A DNA stretch of 5,859 nucleotides from an uncultured Clostridia bacterium (GTDB taxonomy: Bacteria; Bacillota; Clostridia; Oscillospirales; Ruminococcaceae): positions 1 through 5,859 of the forward strand of contig CANRHA010000112.1 of assembly GCA_947630315.1 (NCBI GenBank), read 5' to 3'. Of this stretch, positions 5,266 to 5,859 are shown one piece after another. The notes below the pieces were generated by a model, which worked only from the letters and a program-made list of their open reading frames with translations, had not been told where the DNA came from and did not search any database. The translations under genes were made by a program, and so were the position numbers. The stretch's first letter is position 1, and every line of letters begins with the position of its first letter.

Positions 5266-5859
5266 ATTCAAAACAATCCATATACTTAAGTTTAAACAGG
5301 TTTAGCTTATGGAGCCGGTCTATCTTTTGCTTGATTTCAGGTTCCGGCTCGATCCCCTCGCGGATATATCTGTCCAAAACCTCGTAGGTAAAGCCGAGGT
5401 TTTCCTCGTCGGTCTTTCCGCAGAGGCCGTCGAGCGGGGGCTTTTCAACAAATTTTTCGGGCAGCCCGAGGCAGCGGCCTATCTCCTTGACCTCATGAAC
5501 GGTAAAGCGCGAAAGGGGGCTGAAATCGCCGGCGGCGTCGCCGTAGCGGGTAGAGTAGCCCACCCAATCCTCCGAGAGGTTGCAGGTGTTGGCGACCCTG
5601 CCGTTATTTGACTGCGCAACGGCGTATAAAACCGTCATTCTCACGCGCGGGGGAATATTTGTGACTGTCTGCGCCGAAGGCTCGAAGCCGAGGGCGCTTT
5701 TTACCGCCTCTACCGCCTGGGCAATATTCACGGTCAGGGTCCTTATCCCCAAAAGGCGGCAAAGCTCTATCGAGTAGTTTATATCGGCCTGTTCGCCCTG
5801 CGGCATCATAACGCCTATAACGCGGTCCTTCCCGAGGGCGCATGTGCACAGCGCGGCGG
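5255..5859 (-). CDS. nadE: NH3-dependent NAD+ synthetase, 5'-truncated
   Basis: Cytosolic enzyme that amidates deamido-NAD+ (nicotinic acid adenine dinucleotide) to NAD+ with ATP and ammonia, the last step of NAD biosynthesis. The frame is open through the right edge: upstream of the in-frame Met at 5809 it reads Ala-Leu-Gly-Lys-Asp-Arg-Val-Ile-Gly-Val, which fits the family, so that Met is internal. About 200 residues are visible. The ATP P-loop (SGGxDS) should lie just outside the window. Visible landmarks are VMMPQGEQADI, RVRMTVLYAVAQSNNGRVANTCN, the substrate-binding GYSTRYGDAAGDFSPL, and KPPLDGLCGKTDEENLGFTYEVLD. No glutaminase domain follows on the C-terminal side; an N-terminal one cannot be excluded because that end is missing. 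First visible gene of the leftward operon with the GNAT and MutS-like genes. Confidence 0.94.
   Translation of the reverse strand, partial: AALCTCALGKDRVIGVMMPQGEQADINYSIELCRLLGIRTLTVNIAQAVEAVKSALGFEPSAQTVTNIPPRVRMTVLYAVAQSNNGRVANTCNLSEDWVGYSTRYGDAAGDFSPLSRFTVHEVKEIGRCLGLPEKFVEKPPLDGLCGKTDEENLGFTYEVLDRYIREGIEPEPEIKQKIDRLHKLNLFKLKYMDCFEYEP

Noticed and set aside
5807..5809. ATG at 5809 as the start of nadE
   Set aside because: The in-frame residues upstream to the edge read like conserved NadE sequence, and the P-loop would be missing if the gene began here.
1..5859. Novel defence system, mobile element, CRISPR array, tRNA or rRNA
   Set aside because: Every long gene is a recognisable housekeeping or accessory family. 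No transposase, integrase, spaced repeat array or tRNA-like cloverleaf was seen. The MutS-like ATPase alone is not enough to claim a defence system.

Overview
This looks like chromosomal DNA from a Firmicute of class Clostridia, possibly a gut Oscillospirales/Ruminococcaceae-type organism. The basis is the moderate G+C content, the strong GGAGG ribosome-binding sites, the sigma-A-type promoter, the short intrinsic terminators, and the flavour of the proteins (a Firmicute-type SecG, a Bacillus-like family-1 uracil-DNA glycosylase, a clostridial GNAT, and a short MutS-like ATPase). The genus is not resolvable from the sequence alone.

Plus strand, 1-2815. The window opens inside a glycogen/maltodextrin phosphorylase gene (glgP; the 5' third is missing). 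A 92-bp gap follows. It holds a near-consensus extended -10 promoter flanked by a perfect 12-bp inverted repeat, and this drives secG, which encodes a small subunit of the Sec translocon. Behind secG is a hairpin-rich 3' region ending in an intrinsic terminator, then a 14-bp perfect palindrome. Next comes a very short TTG-initiated gene for a 32-residue single-span membrane peptide with an excellent Shine-Dalgarno. Two bases after its stop codon begins ung (uracil-DNA glycosylase), which has no Shine-Dalgarno of its own, so the two are probably translationally coupled.

Minus strand, 5859-2868. An operon reads leftward: nadE (NH3-dependent NAD+ synthetase; its 5' end lies off the right edge), a GNAT acetyltransferase overlapping the end of nadE, and a 553-residue MutS-family ATPase that lacks the mismatch-recognition domain and has Asn in place of the Walker B Asp. 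This operon converges on ung, and a single hairpin with A and T tracts on its two sides (2817-2841) probably terminates both transcripts.

The genes are mostly housekeeping: carbon storage, protein secretion, base-excision repair and NAD synthesis. I see no CRISPR array, tRNA or rRNA, insertion sequence, phage gene or obvious defence system. The points most worth a second look are the inverted repeat around the secG promoter, the membrane micro-protein coupled to ung, and the divergent MutS-like ATPase.
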